This document shows positions 41,352-41,823 of a stretch of DNA of 41,823 bases, one piece after another. This DNA comes from an uncultured Collinsella sp. GTDB lineage: Bacteria > Actinomycetota > Coriobacteriia > Coriobacteriales > Coriobacteriaceae. Position 1 is the first letter of the stretch; each line of letters starts with the position of its first letter. The DNA is taken from the NCBI GenBank assembly GCA_902470695.1, contig CABRHH010000025.1:1-41823 (forward strand), given 5' to 3'. The notes beneath the pieces were generated by a model. That model did not search any database. It saw only the letters and a program-made list of their open reading frames with translations, and was not told the DNA's origin. The translations under genes were made by a program, and so were the position numbers.

Positions 41352-41823
41352 ATGGTAAAGGCGCCCGAACAGTCCCCCTTGCCAAATGATAAGGCAAATC
41401 AGGTCAACGCGACGATGGCGTGGACGGAGCGTTGGCTCTCGGCCGAGCGGCTCGCGCCCTACCTTGTCGACTGCGACGGCGATGTTGACCGCGCCCTCGA
41501 GCTGTACGAGTGGAACGTGCGCCTCGGCCAGGTGCTCATGCGCGACATCTCTCATTTTGAGGTCGCGTTGCGCAACGCGTACGACCGCGTGATGCGCGAG
41601 GCGTGGGAGGGGTGCTGGCTTCTGGATGATGCCTCTCCAGCACGTATACCGGTTATGAGGAAGTCGAAGCGAGGGGTACTTGACGCCAACCGCATCAACC
41701 GCAAGACGATTGATGCGGTGGTCGACCGGCTGCCCTTCGGCGCGAACTTGGGCGCGATTGTGGCGAACGGGACTGCGGACATTTTCTTAGACAATCCTAC
41801 ACCGCATATCCCAGCGCGAGCCG
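41352..41823 (+). CDS. Abi-like family protein, 3'-truncated by the window end
   Basis: The frame opens at ATG 41352 behind a near-perfect AGGAGGTG and runs without a stop to the end of the window (157 codons seen). WLSAERLAPYLVDCDGDVDRALELYEWNVRLGQVLMRDISHFEVALRNAYDRVM closely resembles the N-terminal helical region of Abi-like (abortive infection type) proteins, with the LYEWN and (H)FEVALRNA signatures. A phage-defence or toxin role is known only for some relatives, so it is an inference. Whether the C-terminus is complete cannot be seen. Confidence 0.7.
   Translation, partial: MVKAPEQSPLPNDKANQVNATMAWTERWLSAERLAPYLVDCDGDVDRALELYEWNVRLGQVLMRDISHFEVALRNAYDRVMREAWEGCWLLDDASPARIPVMRKSKRGVLDANRINRKTIDAVVDRLPFGANLGAIVANGTADIFLDNPTPHIPARA

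Overview
The window is high-GC, almost fully coding bacterial chromosome. The gene content points to a fermentative actinobacterium of the class Coriobacteriia, and Collinsella or a close relative is my best guess. The reasons are the SufCBDSU operon behind an IscR-like Rrf2 regulator, a GGGtGRT protein paired with a NifU-like protein, both L- and D-lactate dehydrogenases, the N-acetyl branch of lysine/diaminopimelate synthesis with a lysine riboswitch, and OatA and TagGH envelope functions. The genus is an inference from gene content; no 16S gene is present. I see no tRNA, rRNA, CRISPR array, insertion sequence or prophage.

Layout. 1-3150 (minus): an endonuclease-like orphan, then a tcdA-tatD pair whose genes overlap by four bases. 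3250-5950 (plus): a Lys/Arg-repeat protein with a Cys-rich tail, then ettA. 5950-7330: a 1.4-kb gene-free island packed with unrelated repeats. 7330-10106 (minus): two low-complexity proteins, one with two membrane segments. 10316-17786 (plus): nadE, L-ldh with a structured leader, a 37-kDa nucleoid-associated protein, a D-2-hydroxyacid (D-lactate) dehydrogenase and an aminotransferase. 18002-28784 (minus): an Fe-S block in the order sufC-sufB-sufD-sufS-sufU, an osmoprotectant-type ABC transporter of four genes that starts inside sufU, then a nifU-like gene and the GGGtGRT gene, closed by a strong terminator. The rrf2/iscR-like gene (29023-29478, plus) is divergent from sufC. 29662-33195 (minus): tagG-tagH exporter and a dGTPase. 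33380-37251 (minus): lysA-dapA-dapB-dapH behind an extended -10 promoter and a lysine riboswitch. Divergent from it is an M20 amidohydrolase that could be the N-acetyl-DAP deacetylase. The window ends with oatA (minus) and a truncated Abi-like gene (plus).

How the genes fit together. The 33-39 kb part makes diaminopimelate and lysine for peptidoglycan, and neighbouring genes modify or export the envelope (OatA, TagGH). The 18-29 kb part assembles Fe-S clusters under a probable cluster-sensing repressor. The nadE and two ldh genes serve NAD supply and redox balance in fermentation.

The most striking structure that genes do not explain is the set of short tandem arrays in the gaps. Their periods are 105, 45, 47, 32, 8, 41 and 9 bp, each with a different sequence. 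With them are a 186-bp element with 27-bp inverted ends, very stable hairpins, and an 18-bp repeat present five times in two orientations between sufS and sufU.
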